A DNA stretch of 64,000 nt, taken from VAZQ01 sp963841105 (GTDB taxonomy: Bacteria > Pseudomonadota > Alphaproteobacteria > Rhizobiales > Xanthobacteraceae). Shown here in pieces: positions 16,173 through 25,477 of the stretch; positions within the stretch are counted from its first letter, which is position 1, and each line of letters opens with the position of its first letter. Location of the stretch: contig CAWJCB010000001.1 in assembly GCA_963841105.1 (NCBI GenBank), positions 248,001-312,000 on the forward strand, in the 5' to 3' direction. A model generated the notes under the pieces. That model saw only the letters and a program-made list of their open reading frames with translations. It was not told where the DNA came from and searched no databases. Made by a program: the position numbers and the translations under genes.

Positions 16173-17237
16173 ATGGCGCAACTTGACGAAAACAAACTCC
16201 ACGAATTCGTCGGCAAAATGCTGGGTGACCTCGGTGGTGCATTCAGTGTGCCGACGGTCCGCATCGGACTGAGACTCGGCCTATTCAAAGCTCTACACGA
16301 GGGCGGGCCAGCTACGTCCGATGAGTTGGCGAAACGGGCCGGCGGACTGACGGAGCGATATGTCCGCGAGTGGGCACTCGCTCAAGCGGCGAATGGCTTC
16401 GTCGATTACAACGCGACCTCACGGAAATTCAGTCTGTCGCCAGAACAGGCCATGGTCTTTGCTGAAAAGGACAGTCCGGTTTATCTGGCCGGAGCGTTCG
16501 ACATCGTGGCCGCCATGATCGAGGGAGAGCAAAAGGTTGAGCATTCGTTCCGAACAGGTGCCGGGGTGCGCTGGGGCGATTCCGCGGGGTGCCTATTCTG
16601 CGCAACTGGTGCGTTCTTCCGACCGGGCTATGTAAACAACATTGTACAGAGCTGGCTGCCAGCCCTCGACGGAGTTGAAGAGAAGCTAAAGTCGGGTGCC
16701 AAGGTCGCCGATGTCGGCTGCGGCGTAGGCTTTTCGACTCTGCTGATGGCGCAAGCTTTTCCCAAAAGTCAGTTCGTAGGATATGATTTCCACGCGCCTT
16801 CCGTTGAAGAGACGAATCGACATGCCGTCACGCATGGGTTGGGTGATCGTCTAAGCTTTAAGGAGGCGAAAGCAAAGGACATCAAGGAATCCGGCTTCGA
16901 CCTCGTGACATGCTTCGACTGTTTGCATGACATGGGTGATCCTAGAGGTTGCGCGGGTAATATGCATCGCATCCTGAAGGCCGATGGAACTTGGATGATA
17001 GTCGAACCAATTGCGGGCAATCGTCCGGAAGACAACATGAATCCCGTTGGGCGGCTCTATTACAATGCTTCGACTATGATCTGCGTGCCGACATCACTGG
17101 ACCAGGAAGTAGGCGAAGGCTTGGGTGCGCAGGCGGGTGAGATAAAGCTCACCGAGGTCATTCGCGACGGCGGGTTTACGCAGGTTCGAAGGGCGACGGC
17201 GGGGCCGTTCAATATGGTCCTTGAGGCTCGGGCCTAG
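16173..17237 (+). CDS. SAM-dependent methyltransferase with winged-helix N-terminus (Rv2258c-like)
   Basis: A 354-residue cytoplasmic enzyme. Residues about 15-105 form the winged-helix dimerisation domain of this family (RIGLRLGLFKALHEGGPATSDELAKR), and about 170-350 the Rossmann SAM domain: ADVGCGVGFSTLLMAQAFP (motif I), FDLVTCFDCLHDMGDP, ILKADGTWMIVEPIAG. ATG 16173 has AGGAG nine bases upstream and matches the family start MAQLDENKL. The substrate is probably a small molecule; not known. The gene is intact, unlike its neighbours on both sides. Confidence 0.9.
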   Translation: MAQLDENKLHEFVGKMLGDLGGAFSVPTVRIGLRLGLFKALHEGGPATSDELAKRAGGLTERYVREWALAQAANGFVDYNATSRKFSLSPEQAMVFAEKDSPVYLAGAFDIVAAMIEGEQKVEHSFRTGAGVRWGDSAGCLFCATGAFFRPGYVNNIVQSWLPALDGVEEKLKSGAKVADVGCGVGFSTLLMAQAFPKSQFVGYDFHAPSVEETNRHAVTHGLGDRLSFKEAKAKDIKESGFDLVTCFDCLHDMGDPRGCAGNMHRILKADGTWMIVEPIAGNRPEDNMNPVGRLYYNASTMICVPTSLDQEVGEGLGAQAGEIKLTEVIRDGGFTQVRRATAGPFNMVLEARA

Positions 17238-17326
17238 CACTACTTTGGCAGATTATTAGCGGGCACGGGATTCCCAAATCACTTTTTCTGTGACTCATGG
17301 GTGGTCGGCTTTTGGAGGGGCCGACC

Positions 17327-18028
17327 ATGATTAGCAGGACGTGGGACTGGGAGAACGAGCTTGCCCGCTGGCTCAAACCATTTCTGAATCGGCTGGGGCA
17401 CAAGGCGCGGCGCCAGATGTGTCCGCTCTACGTATCGGGGCTGATCGGCCCTGGCGATCGCAAGAGCATTCAGCCGATGGCGAGGCGGCTTGCGCTCGGC
17501 GAATGCGATCAATTGCACCATTTCATTGCGGCCGGGGTCTGGGATGCAACGCCTGTGGAAACAGAGCTGCTCGTCCAAGCGGATAGGCTCGTCGGCGGCA
17601 GCGATGCAGTGCTGGTGGTTGACGACACCGCGATACCCAAGAAGGGCACGCATTCGGTAGGTATCGCCGCGCAATATGCTTCGGCGCTCGGCAAGACCGC
17701 CAACTGCCAGACACTGGTGTCGCTGACGCTTGCCGGCAGCGAAGTACCGGTCATGCTGGCTTTGCGGTTGTTTCTTCCTGAGAGTTGGACGAGCAATCGG
17801 GCTCGGTTGGAGCGAGCGGGCGTTCCGGCCGAGCATCGAATGGCGCGGACAAAACTGGAGATAGCTCTGGCGGAGATCGATCGTATCATCGCCGCCGGTG
17901 TGCGCTTCGGCTGTGTGCTGGCGGACGCCGGGTATGGGATGAGCGCGCTGTTCCGGCAGGGGCTCACGGCTCGCAAATTGACCTGGGCGGTCGGAATTCC
18001 ACGCCGCCTGTCCATGGCGAATTCGTAA
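17327..18028 (+). mobile_element. Truncated IS701-family transposase
   Basis: The frame reads MISRTWDWENELARWLKPFL ... VVDDTAIPKKGTHSVGIAAQY (first DDE aspartates) ... CVLADAGYGMSALFRQGL (second Asp) and then ends abruptly at GIPRRLSMANS, 234 residues against about 430 in full IS701 transposases. The final catalytic Glu region is missing, so the element is dead. The left end probably lies near 17275, upstream of TCTGTGACTCATGGG; the right end is lost around 18005. The downstream bases to 18310 show no further transposase. Confidence 0.8.
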
Positions 18029-18310
18029 ATCCTCGCAGAAGCGGATCGGCCCGGGCGGTCTTGTGAGCCAACGCGGGGATCCTTCCATGATCCAATCTGC
18101 CCAAAAACAGTAATAGCATTATCCAGAAAGGACTGGCATTCGTCCGCGAACGGAGCGGTAGTGTGACCGCTCCGGGCACCGCGCGCGCCTCGGGATTCTG
18201 CCCCGCCGGCTGCATAGCCGAGGTGGGGCTGTGGTGGAGGAGGGCCAGGTTCTCGATGGGCCCGGCCACTTCGCGGTGGTCTTGGCCGAAATGGGTGATT
18301 TGCAGTTTTT

Positions 18311-18604
18311 TTAATGCCCCGCGCGCGAATTAGCCGCCCGGTCTAGGGGCGCGGCCCTCAGATGGTCTTCTTTGACCTTGCGTCGGTCGGGCGAGCCGAT
18401 CTGCTCCTGACGTGCAATCGACTTTGCAGCATCAGTTTGTCTTACGATGAACTTGCCCGAGTGGATTGCTTCATCAACGGCCTCCCAGCGCGAGCTGAAA
18501 CTTAGCGTAGTCAAGACAGCCGAATCCAGGTCAGATTTTGCCCAAGCAAATGCTCCCAATGCGGCGACAGCAAGTGTGGCGAGAATAGCGATTTTCTTAA
18601 GCAT
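18311..18604 (-). CDS. Small secreted hypothetical protein
   Basis: A 97-residue frame from ATG 18604 with a convincing signal peptide (MLKKIAILATLAVAALGAFAWA). The rest is hydrophilic and ends in a basic, low-complexity tail that may be non-native. An upstream ATG at 18622 adds six residues. No family recognised; located beside the IS701 remnant. Confidence 0.4.
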   Translation of the reverse strand: MLKKIAILATLAVAALGAFAWAKSDLDSAVLTTLSFSSRWEAVDEAIHSGKFIVRQTDAAKSIARQEQIGSPDRRKVKEDHLRAAPLDRAANSRAGH

Positions 18605-18866
18605 TTTGACCCTTCCGTGCATGGACCGCGAGAATTCCGGCGGCGGTCCGGTATGCGAACGGGATTACAAACGCACCGGCTGACAATCTGTGATCGCGAT
18701 CACAAAATTTCCGATTGACGGCAATTCACCAGCAAGCGGGGGCGAGCGCGTCGGCATTTTTGTGATGCCCATCATACTGCGCCGTCCCGGCTTCCCATTA
18801 CAAAACGGAATGCCGCCATCTTCTGTGATGGGCCGGCACGAAACTATATTGGAAGGATTTGCGACA

Positions 18867-19133
18867 ATGCCCCCGCTTAAACAAGATTGTGGTGGTGCTT
18901 ACGAGTTTCAGTTGTTTCGTTTTTGTAGGCCGGTTCTACTTCTGCTTCTGTTTTTTGGCGGTATGGTCCTCTACATCGACTGTGGTTCCGTGACATGCTT
19001 GGCAGTTGCAGGCTTCGCAGTTGCGATTTTCGTGTTCGCGTACCCGCGATTCCTGTTGACGATAGGCTTTTTCTTTTTATCGGGGACACTGGTGTCGTTC
19101 CCCCGACGCTGCTCGCGCGGGCCGACGACGTGA
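18867..19133 (+). CDS. Small membrane protein frame, chimeric at its end
   Basis: An 88-residue frame with a GGAAGGA site before ATG 18867. Two hydrophobic helices (VLLLLLFFGGMVLYI and LAVAGFAVAIFVFA) could span the membrane. Its last 15 codons run out of frame through the PF04392 remnant at 19091-19141, so the original stop has probably been lost. It may be a chance frame. Confidence 0.25.
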   Translation: MPPLKQDCGGAYEFQLFRFCRPVLLLLLFFGGMVLYIDCGSVTCLAVAGFAVAIFVFAYPRFLLTIGFFFLSGTLVSFPRRCSRGPTT

Positions 19134-19141
19134 TCGAGTGA
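19091..19141 (+). pseudogene. C-terminal remnant of a PF04392-type ABC substrate-binding protein
   Basis: Reads GVVPPTLLARADDVIE and stop, the exact C-terminal signature of the family (compare VVPPTLLVIAEEVIE at 15834 and IPAKLLALADEVIE at 30573). Nothing of the family is seen upstream. The IS630 copy begins 35 bases downstream. Confidence 0.65.
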
Positions 19142-19176
19142 ACGCTTTGTTCGCCCAGCGCATCAATCCGACGTTA

Positions 19177-20287
19177 TTAATCAGTGCATAAGTAGGTAGA
19201 CAATTCTTGACATGGCGAGGCGAATATGACTTACGTTTGTCATGCGAAGGAACGATGCGCGACAGCTCGATCACGCGACGCTGGAAGCAATGCGTGAGCG
19301 TGCTGTGCACAGTGTTCATGACGGCGAAGACCCGGAAGTTGTTGCGCACGTTCTTGGGATCAATCGTTCCACCATCTATGGTTGGCTGGCGCAGTATCGA
19401 CGTGGCGGATGGGGAGCTTTGAAAGCCAAGCCGCTGTTTGGGCGTCCTCCGAAGCTCGATGCGAAGAAGCTGCAACACGGTGACCCAAAAGAACCCACTG
19501 CAGCTCAAGTTCCCATTCGCATTGTGGACCCGCGAGATGGTGGCCGCTCTGATCAAGGAGAAGTTCAACATCTCGCTGAGCCTGGTCTCGGTGGGACGGC
19601 TTTTGGCGCAGCTCGGCATCACCTGCCAGAAGCCGCTGCAGCGCGCGTTGGAACGCGACGAATTGCTGGTGCAGCAATAGCTGAAGCGGGAATATCCGAG
19701 GATCAGAGCGCTGGCGCAGCGGGAAAACGCCGAGATTTACTTCGGCGACGCCGCGCATATGCGCTCGGATCATCATGCGGGTCGCACCTGGGGCAAGAAA
19801 GGAGAGACGCCTGTCGTATCAAGCACGGGAGCGCGTTACCGTATGAGCCTGATTTCAGCCGTCACGGCGCGTGGCCACATGCGGTTCATGATCAAGGAAA
19901 AAGGTGGCGTTAATGCCGATGTCTTCATCGAGTTTCTAAAGCGGCTCATGCTCGGCTCCAGGCGCAAGATTTTTGTGATTGTTGACCGCGGCCCCGCGCA
20001 TGTCGCGAGGAAGACAAAGGCGTTCGTTGCGGGCCTTGGGGGAGCCCTGCGGCTTTTCTATCTGCCGCCGTATTCCCCCGATAGAAATCCTGACGAGCTG
20101 GTCTGGAAGCATCTCAAGACCGACACCGTCGGGCGGGCCTCCATCGCCAGTCTCACCGATTTCAGGAGCAAGGTGAAATCATCCATGCTCTTCCTTGCAG
20201 CGCAACCCCAAAAAAATACGGTCCTTCTTCCAGAAGCCCTCCCTCAAATACGCCGCCTAGGTGTCTAAATACTTATGCACTGATTAA
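19177..20287 (+). mobile_element. IS630-family element, inactive
   Basis: About 1,111 bases with perfect 17-base terminal inverted repeats (TTAATCAGTGCATAAGT at the left, its complement at the right). A TA dinucleotide flanks each end (19175-19176 and 20288-20289), the target duplication expected of IS630. It contains one damaged transposase gene. Confidence 0.85.
19242..20268 (+). pseudogene. IS630-family transposase, frameshift plus nonsense mutation
   Basis: The N-terminal helix-turn-helix part (RQLDHATLEAMRERAVHSVH; GINRSTIYGWLAQYRRGGWGAL) breaks near 19475, where the frame moves on to NTVTQKNPLQLKFPFALWTR. An in-frame TAG at 19678-19680 stands where the family has Trp. The DDE part follows: IYFGDAAHMRSD, IFVIVDRGPAHVARK, and LPPYSPDRNPDELVWKHLK. 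Two lesions make the gene non-functional. Confidence 0.85.
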
Positions 20288-20290
20288 TAA

Positions 20291-20566
20291 GCAGCAGTGC
20301 AACAACAGCCATTAAAGTCGTGGCATAACGCAGGCCAGTCATGCTGAGTTCTCTCGTGACGCTTGGTCATTCTTAGTGAACCCAGACTGGACCAAACTTT
20401 CTAAGCGAGTTCCCCGTCTCAGGGAAATTGCTTTCTGATGGTCAACCGAAGACTTTCGGCACGTTTAAACCTTTAGTCATTCGCAGAACTGCTGCGAGCG
20501 ATTCTAGGTGCGCATCCGGAGAAGTAACGTAAGAGGAGTATTCGCCATCAAACCCAGGCTGAAAAT
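20291..20566. other. Intergenic region, nothing recognised
   Basis: Right flank of the IS630 copy up to the small NepR-like frame. No gene, repeat or clear signal is seen. Confidence 0.4.
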
Positions 20567-20704
20567 GTGCATGCGCCCCGAACAGGGTGGCTATTGGGAA
20601 TTGGACAACAGCTCCGGGCCGAATACGAGAAGCAGTCGGAATCAATGCCAGAGCGGCTGCTCGCATTGGTCAAGCAAGTGGAAGCTTATGGCAAATTTTG
20701 GTAA
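20567..20704 (+). CDS. Small NepR-like protein, GTG start
   Basis: Forty-five residues, VHAPRTGWLLGIGQQLRAEY, then EKQSESMPERLLALVKQVEAYGKFW. The pattern LG.G.QLR..Y.......MPERLLALV..VE resembles the anti-sigma factor NepR (family pattern LR.vYd...ePvPdrf..Ll..L) of the alphaproteobacterial general stress response. The frame is open back to 20528 without an ATG, so the start is uncertain and a decayed copy is possible. No phyR or ecfG is nearby. Confidence 0.35.
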   Translation: MHAPRTGWLLGIGQQLRAEYEKQSESMPERLLALVKQVEAYGKFW

Positions 20705-20886
20705 ACGCTTGGCTGCAGCTCGAACGCGCCTACCTTAAGCTGCGCCTGTTTTTGCGAGTGTAATTCGCAACAGCCAGAGCAAAATGGGGAGGTACGCGAT
20801 GCGCTGCGGCATCCGATCGCAATTTTTTGACCCAACGGGAAGGTCTGTTAACGACGCATCTCAGTTAGATACGCACCATATGCATT

Positions 20887-21966
20887 CTAGGCGGCTTCGC
20901 GTTCTTTTATCCATGCAACCAATAGCTCCCATATTACCGCGAGCACAATTGGGCCGAGAAAGAGTCCGGTAATCCCGTAAGCAAGCGTGCCGCCAATAAC
21001 GCCGAACAAAATCACAAGCATCGGAGTTTTCAATCCGCGGCCCATGACGATGGGCCTCAAAAAATTATCGAGCAAATTGACTGGTATCATGTAGGCCGTG
21101 AACAATAGCGCAGATGTAGTTTCCATCACCGTCCAACTCCAAATAATAACGGGAATTAAAATGATCGATGGACCAATCTGGACGATTCCGAGAATTACCA
21201 CGGCGAAAGCAATCAAACTAGCCTGAGGAATGCCGGCAACTATCAGTCCGATACCTGCAAGCAAGGCCTGCAGAACTGAAATGCCAATAACACCACGCGA
21301 CACTGCCCGAATGGTTGCTGCGGCTTGAACTACGAATTCTTCGCCTCGCGTCGAATCGAGTCTGCGCGAAAACTGTTTTACGGCGTCGGCGAGCGCGGGT
21401 GCGGGTGAAAAGAGAAATCCGGCGAAAACTATGGAAGCAAGGAACTTAACAATACCGATACCAGTGTCTGCGCCAATGCGAAGCAAGCTGCTGCCCAGTG
21501 GCTTAAGTTGAGGCAGAATTTTAGCTAACGCAGCACTGAAGTTTGTCGATGCAAGATCCCAGAATTGGTAGATCGGATCGCCAATCAGTGGCCAATCTTT
21601 CACGGTCTTTGACGGTGGAGGTATTGCCAGGGTGGACAGGTCAAGTCGCTCGGAAGCAATTCGGAGGCTTTCGATCAGCCCCAATGCGAGCCAGGTCGCT
21701 GGTCCAATGACAATCAGCAAGCTCAAAATTGTAACTAGAAAGGCCGCTAATCGGCGACGTCCGCCCAGCCGAAGCACCATCCATTCGAAAACAGGATAAA
21801 GCGCAACTGTTAGCACTACGCTCCAAATAGCAATTGAAATAAATGGACGGACAAGACTCAAAGTCCAATAAAAGAGAAGGGCAAGAGCCCCGAGCCGGAT
21901 AGCTGTTTCGATAAAAGGCCCAGTGAGCCGATCACGGCTAGATAGGGTTTTTCGATCGTGAGCCAC
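20887..21966 (-). CDS. AI-2E family transporter (TqsA/PerM-type membrane protein)
   Basis: A 359-residue inner-membrane protein with about eight hydrophobic segments: two near residues 25-60 and 75-95, a central soluble region (about 100-160) and the conserved C-terminal half with GVIGISVLQALLAGIG, AVVILGIVQIGPSI, NLLDNFLRPIVMGRG and the ending GPIVLAVIWELLVAWIKE. The family exports small molecules or ions; some members act on autoinducer-2, others on sodium. Which applies here cannot be told. Codon use is richer in A/T than the backbone genes, which hints at transfer. Confidence 0.92.
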   Translation of the reverse strand: MAHDRKTLSSRDRLTGPFIETAIRLGALALLFYWTLSLVRPFISIAIWSVVLTVALYPVFEWMVLRLGGRRRLAAFLVTILSLLIVIGPATWLALGLIESLRIASERLDLSTLAIPPPSKTVKDWPLIGDPIYQFWDLASTNFSAALAKILPQLKPLGSSLLRIGADTGIGIVKFLASIVFAGFLFSPAPALADAVKQFSRRLDSTRGEEFVVQAAATIRAVSRGVIGISVLQALLAGIGLIVAGIPQASLIAFAVVILGIVQIGPSIILIPVIIWSWTVMETTSALLFTAYMIPVNLLDNFLRPIVMGRGLKTPMLVILFGVIGGTLAYGITGLFLGPIVLAVIWELLVAWIKEREAA

Positions 21967-22002
21967 TTCATCTGCAGCGGTTAAGCAAACAGCGCTTGCT
22001 GC

Positions 22003-22965
22003 TTACTGCACCGACGCGGTGTCGGAGACTTTTTGCCAGGTCCGGTCGGGATTGAATGACGTCATCCGTTCTGCAAGTTTGGCTGTGTCAGGGCCAAGGT
22101 CCTTCTGGAACACAGTACCGGCATGATTTACAATGAAAGTCATCACACCCGAATTCCTATACTCGGCCGGATAGGCCACGAGCGCAAATCCACCGATCAT
22201 CTTGCCGCGCACGACGTACTCTACCTCGCCGTCCGGAGCTGCCGGCCCCTGCTTTGTTAGTACCTTGAAATAATAGCCGTGGAAGGGTGCCCGCCCGCCT
22301 CCAGCCCGGTAGCCCTGTGCGGTTGCCTGGGCAACGAATTCGCCAAGGGGGCTGGCGTCTTCGCCTTGGGACGTGGGCCAATACAGTCCATCTTTCTTTC
22401 CGGGCTGGCTGACGATGCGCTGCGCGTATGTCTTGACGCCAACGCCAGTGCGATCCTTCTCGGCGTATTCATTCTGCGCATCAACATAGGCCAGTGAGGC
22501 TTGAATGGCGTCCAGCTCATTTTTGCCGATGCGGCGGGCAAGAATCTCTTGGCGGCCGGCAGCTGTGTCGAACCGCCACATTCCATCCTTGCGGATCAGA
22601 GGTATCGGAAGTGGATAATCCTCTTGTCCAACAACCATCATGGCTTTGCTGTCGCCCCCCATGGCGATCTGATGCTTTGCATCATAGGCGGCAATAAATT
22701 TCTGGCGCGTCGCAGCATCAGCGACCTCATCACCCGACGATACGATGTCATCGCCGTCAGGACCCAGCACAGTCACGATGGCCTTTCGGTCACCCGTCTT
22801 GGCCGCGCTGACAAGGGCGTTGGCAGCATCATCGGGGGTCTTGAACGCTTGCTGGGCGCTGGCGATGGATGCAGTGGCGCAGAGGAGCAAGGCTATCGTC
22901 AATGAGACAACCTTTCTCAACCCACGGATATACAGAAAATATGCCAATGGAAGAACCGTGTTCAT
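22003..22965 (-). CDS. DUF2950 secreted protein
   Basis: A 320-residue protein with a signal peptide (ending ATASIASAQQ, about residue 39) and the DUF2950 domain: FKTPDDAANALVSAAKTGD, VLGPDGDDIVSSGDEVAD, the central GLYWPTSQGEDASPLGEF and PFHGYYFKVLTKQG, and the ending SFNPDRTWQKV. Function unknown. It follows the DUF3300 gene by 36 bases on the same strand; this DUF3300-DUF2950 pairing recurs in proteobacteria and suggests one envelope process. Confidence 0.92.
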   Translation of the reverse strand: MNTVLPLAYFLYIRGLRKVVSLTIALLLCATASIASAQQAFKTPDDAANALVSAAKTGDRKAIVTVLGPDGDDIVSSGDEVADAATRQKFIAAYDAKHQIAMGGDSKAMMVVGQEDYPLPIPLIRKDGMWRFDTAAGRQEILARRIGKNELDAIQASLAYVDAQNEYAEKDRTGVGVKTYAQRIVSQPGKKDGLYWPTSQGEDASPLGEFVAQATAQGYRAGGGRAPFHGYYFKVLTKQGPAAPDGEVEYVVRGKMIGGFALVAYPAEYRNSGVMTFIVNHAGTVFQKDLGPDTAKLAERMTSFNPDRTWQKVSDTASVQ

Positions 22966-23001
22966 AACTTCCTCGGTTTCGAATGCGTTCGCGCAAACAT
23001 A

Positions 23002-24567
23002 TCAGTGTGAAACAGGGATAGCGGTTGGCACTCGAGCGCCCGAAGCGATCCATTGCTCGTAGGTCTGGAACTTGACACCAAGCTTGTCGTAGTACACTCG
23101 CAGGTAGCCATCGCGACCACGTGTAACTGCTCCGGGCGCAATGTTCTGCACTTCCTGCGCCATCACGCCGACGTAAGCTTGGTCGCTGCCATTATAGCTG
23201 AAGCGATAGACGCCGATGCCGTTGGAGAGATAGCCTAGAAGAACGATATCGTGCTTGAGTGCTATATCCGATCGCCGTCCGCCGCCGCCACCACCTCGGC
23301 CACCACCGCCGCCGACACGGCCGCCGCCGCCGACACGTGCGGCGCCACTGCCGCGACCGCCGCCGCCAAGACTTGCATGTCCACGTGAGGCTTGCGCGCG
23401 CGCAGCCCCGCCGGACCCGATATTGCCGAGGGCATTGCCGCCGCCAGGTCGCCCGCCAGCAGGTCGTGCACTTGGCCGCTGGCCACCGCCAGGTCGTCCG
23501 CTGCCACCACCGCCCGGCCGATTCCCCGCGCCCGGTCGATCCCCGCCGCCAGGCCGCTGGACACCGCCACCACCGGCACCGGGGCGGTTGCCCCCGCCGA
23601 GGTTGGCCTGTCCGCCGCCGGGCCTGAGCACCTGCTCACCCCCGCGGCCGCGGAAATCCATACGGTTCTGAGCGCCGTTACGAATATTATTGTTGCCAAA
23701 CTTCTGCGCTACGTTGGCGTTGTTGTATCTCACGCCTCCGCGATGCTCGGGCTTGTGCTGCCATCTGTTTCCGGAGTTGTTGATGTTGATGGGCCGGTTC
23801 ACATTGATGTTGTTTCCGCCCCAGTTGACTCCGCCGCCCCAGTAATTTCCGCCCGATGCCCAACGGCCAATCGCATAGCCCGCACCAAACGCGAGTCCGG
23901 TCGCGATGATTCCGCCGGCGATATATCCCGGGTATCCGAAATAGTACGGAGGATAGGCCGGATAAGGCCATCCTCCGTAAACAACGCCAGGATCGTAGTA
24001 CGGCACATAGATCGTGCTGGGATCCGTCGGTTCAATGACGATGACTTGCTTGCCCTGGTCTTGTGTCTTTGTGACCTTCTGTTGCTTGTTCGAGATCAGC
24101 TTGTTGTTGGCGTCGGCCTTAGTGCGTAGCCGCTGGATCGCGTCCAACACGTCCGGCTGCTGGGCAAGGACCGCGTCACCGAGCTTCTGTGTCCAGTCAA
24201 GCTTGGTGCTCATCATTGCGAGAACATCCGGCGTGGCTACCAGTGACCTCACGCTCTCATCCCATCTCTGCTTGTCGACCGCAGCCTTTAATTCATCTCC
24301 CTTGAGGTTCTTGTTCTCTTTCGCCCAGCGATCGGCCTGTACGACCTCCAGTGGGTAGGTCGATGCCATCAAGACCACAGAGAGAAGGGAATCCGGATAC
24401 AATGCGATGCCCGCAACCAGAGCTTCAAGCTCTTCGGGCTTGAGCAATTGCTCACTGGACGCGGCAGCTGGAGGGGGAGAGGTCTGCGCTAAGGCGCTAA
24501 ATGGCGTCAGGATAAATAATGCTAACACCAATGCCCTTAGCGGCTGCAAAGCCATCACCGTCCCCAT
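23002..24567 (-). CDS. DUF3300 secreted protein with glycine-rich region and S74-like C-terminal domain
   Basis: A 521-residue protein. Residues 1-28: signal peptide. About 40-210: DUF3300 (LLKPEELEALVAGIALYPDSL, STYPLEVVQADRWAKE, STIYVPYYDPGVVYGGWPYP). About 220-430: a long Gly/Arg/Asn/Pro-rich segment (RPGGGDRPGAGNRPGGG). About 430-521: a domain like the peptidase S74 intramolecular chaperone (SDIALKHDIVLLG with the Ser and Lys of the dyad, GVMAQEVQNIAPGAV, DGYLRVYYDKLGVKF). The S74-like part may cut or scaffold its own chain. First gene of the pair with DUF2950. Confidence 0.92.
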   Translation of the reverse strand: MGTVMALQPLRALVLALFILTPFSALAQTSPPPAAASSEQLLKPEELEALVAGIALYPDSLLSVVLMASTYPLEVVQADRWAKENKNLKGDELKAAVDKQRWDESVRSLVATPDVLAMMSTKLDWTQKLGDAVLAQQPDVLDAIQRLRTKADANNKLISNKQQKVTKTQDQGKQVIVIEPTDPSTIYVPYYDPGVVYGGWPYPAYPPYYFGYPGYIAGGIIATGLAFGAGYAIGRWASGGNYWGGGVNWGGNNINVNRPININNSGNRWQHKPEHRGGVRYNNANVAQKFGNNNIRNGAQNRMDFRGRGGEQVLRPGGGQANLGGGNRPGAGGGGVQRPGGGDRPGAGNRPGGGGSGRPGGGQRPSARPAGGRPGGGNALGNIGSGGAARAQASRGHASLGGGGRGSGAARVGGGGRVGGGGGRGGGGGGRRSDIALKHDIVLLGYLSNGIGVYRFSYNGSDQAYVGVMAQEVQNIAPGAVTRGRDGYLRVYYDKLGVKFQTYEQWIASGARVPTAIPVSH

Positions 24568-24715
24568 TCACTTGTAACAACAATTACGTCAGCATTCCTA
24601 CAAAAATTATCGATGTTAGAGGCTTGATTTATATCAAAGGAATCCAACCTTTTAAAGCTACAGCGCCCGCTATGTCCGCACGGTTGCTCGCGCGCAATGT
24701 CCGCTGGCCGTATCT

Positions 24716-24806
24716 CACCGTGACGCGCCTTAATCGCCACGTTCCGACCCTCGACGTAGCCGGTTTCGCTCAGTCCTCTTCGGAAGCCGACCACGAATAT
24801 CACCAC
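24716..24806 (-). pseudogene. Internal remnant of a PF04392-type ABC substrate-binding protein
   Basis: The minus strand reads FRRGLSETGYVEGRNVAI, the family segment that normally lies about 60 residues after the signal peptide (FRqGLsEaGYveGrNvaIeyRwA). The frame then degenerates. No signal peptide or C-terminus is close by on this strand. Confidence 0.6.
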
Positions 24807-24842
24807 GCTATCGGCCCATCCCGCGTGGAGAAAAGCACGTGC

Positions 24843-25025
24843 CTAGGCTTTGGTGAGTTCGCTTTCCCGCGCGACGCGCTCGTGCGGCTCGTTGCCGCTC
24901 TTGATCCGGTACTCGCACTCGCCATTGCCCGGAAGCCTTTTGATCACTTCGTACACACCACCAGGTACATTGCGACCCGGCTTGAGGGTGACAATGTCTC
25001 CGATGTTGAACTTATGAGACGGCAT
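24843..25025 (-). CDS. Small conserved hypothetical protein
   Basis: Sixty residues, MPSHKFNIGDIVTLKPGRNV, later YEVIKRLPGNGECEYRIKS and ESELTKA. This belongs to a small family common in rhizobia; the compact beta-strand pattern resembles an SH3-like fold. Not secreted. The next gene on the strand (25058-25459) ends 32 bases before its start, so the two could be co-transcribed. Confidence 0.8.
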   Translation of the reverse strand: MPSHKFNIGDIVTLKPGRNVPGGVYEVIKRLPGNGECEYRIKSGNEPHERVARESELTKA

Positions 25026-25057
25026 ATTGCGTATCGCCGGCCGTCGCGCCGGTAATT

Positions 25058-25459
25058 TTATCTCTTCGATTTCGATCGGATATCGGCTCGAATATCCTGG
25101 AACTCCTTCGGTCCTTTCAGGAGACGCCGTTTTCGCTGCTGTCGTTCCACATCGGTTACCGCTGGATCGATAAGTTTGTCGATCTGCTTGCTGGCCAAGT
25201 CGAGGGCCTTCGATCTGGCTTTGGGGCTTCGCTGCTTCGTTGGCTGCGTTCCGGCTAATGCTTGTTCAGCAAGCCGCCGGATCGCATCCGGGCGCGAAAC
25301 ATCGCCCTCCTGCGTGGCTCTCCAGGTATCGATGCGGTCGAGCAAATCATCCAAGCATCGCACGCCTATCAGGGTGCCGGTCCCAGTAGTGACCGGTCGT
25401 CCGCGGCCCCGCTTGGCAGGGACCTTCGCCGTCTTTTGGCTTTCCCGCTGGCTTGCCAT
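25058..25459 (-). CDS. Putative ribbon-helix-helix-type DNA-binding protein
   Basis: A 133-residue basic protein. Residues 22-70 (GRPVTTGTGTLIGVRCLDDL, then IDTWRATQEGDVSRPDAIRRLAEQAL) have the strand-helix-helix layout of a ribbon-helix-helix repressor, with the Arg-Pro-Asp-Ala-Ile-Arg helix as in plasmid antitoxins and CopG-like proteins. The C-terminal half is Lys/Arg-rich. It could regulate itself and the small gene at 24843. Domain call is by pattern only. Confidence 0.7.
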   Translation of the reverse strand: MASQRESQKTAKVPAKRGRGRPVTTGTGTLIGVRCLDDLLDRIDTWRATQEGDVSRPDAIRRLAEQALAGTQPTKQRSPKARSKALDLASKQIDKLIDPAVTDVERQQRKRRLLKGPKEFQDIRADIRSKSKR

Positions 25460-25477
25460 CAGGCGGTATCCGGCAAT

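Noticed and set aside
23255..24129. Proline- and arginine-rich plus-strand frames opposite the DUF3300 gene
   Set aside because: Complement of the Gly-rich segment of DUF3300, which yields Pro-rich shadows.
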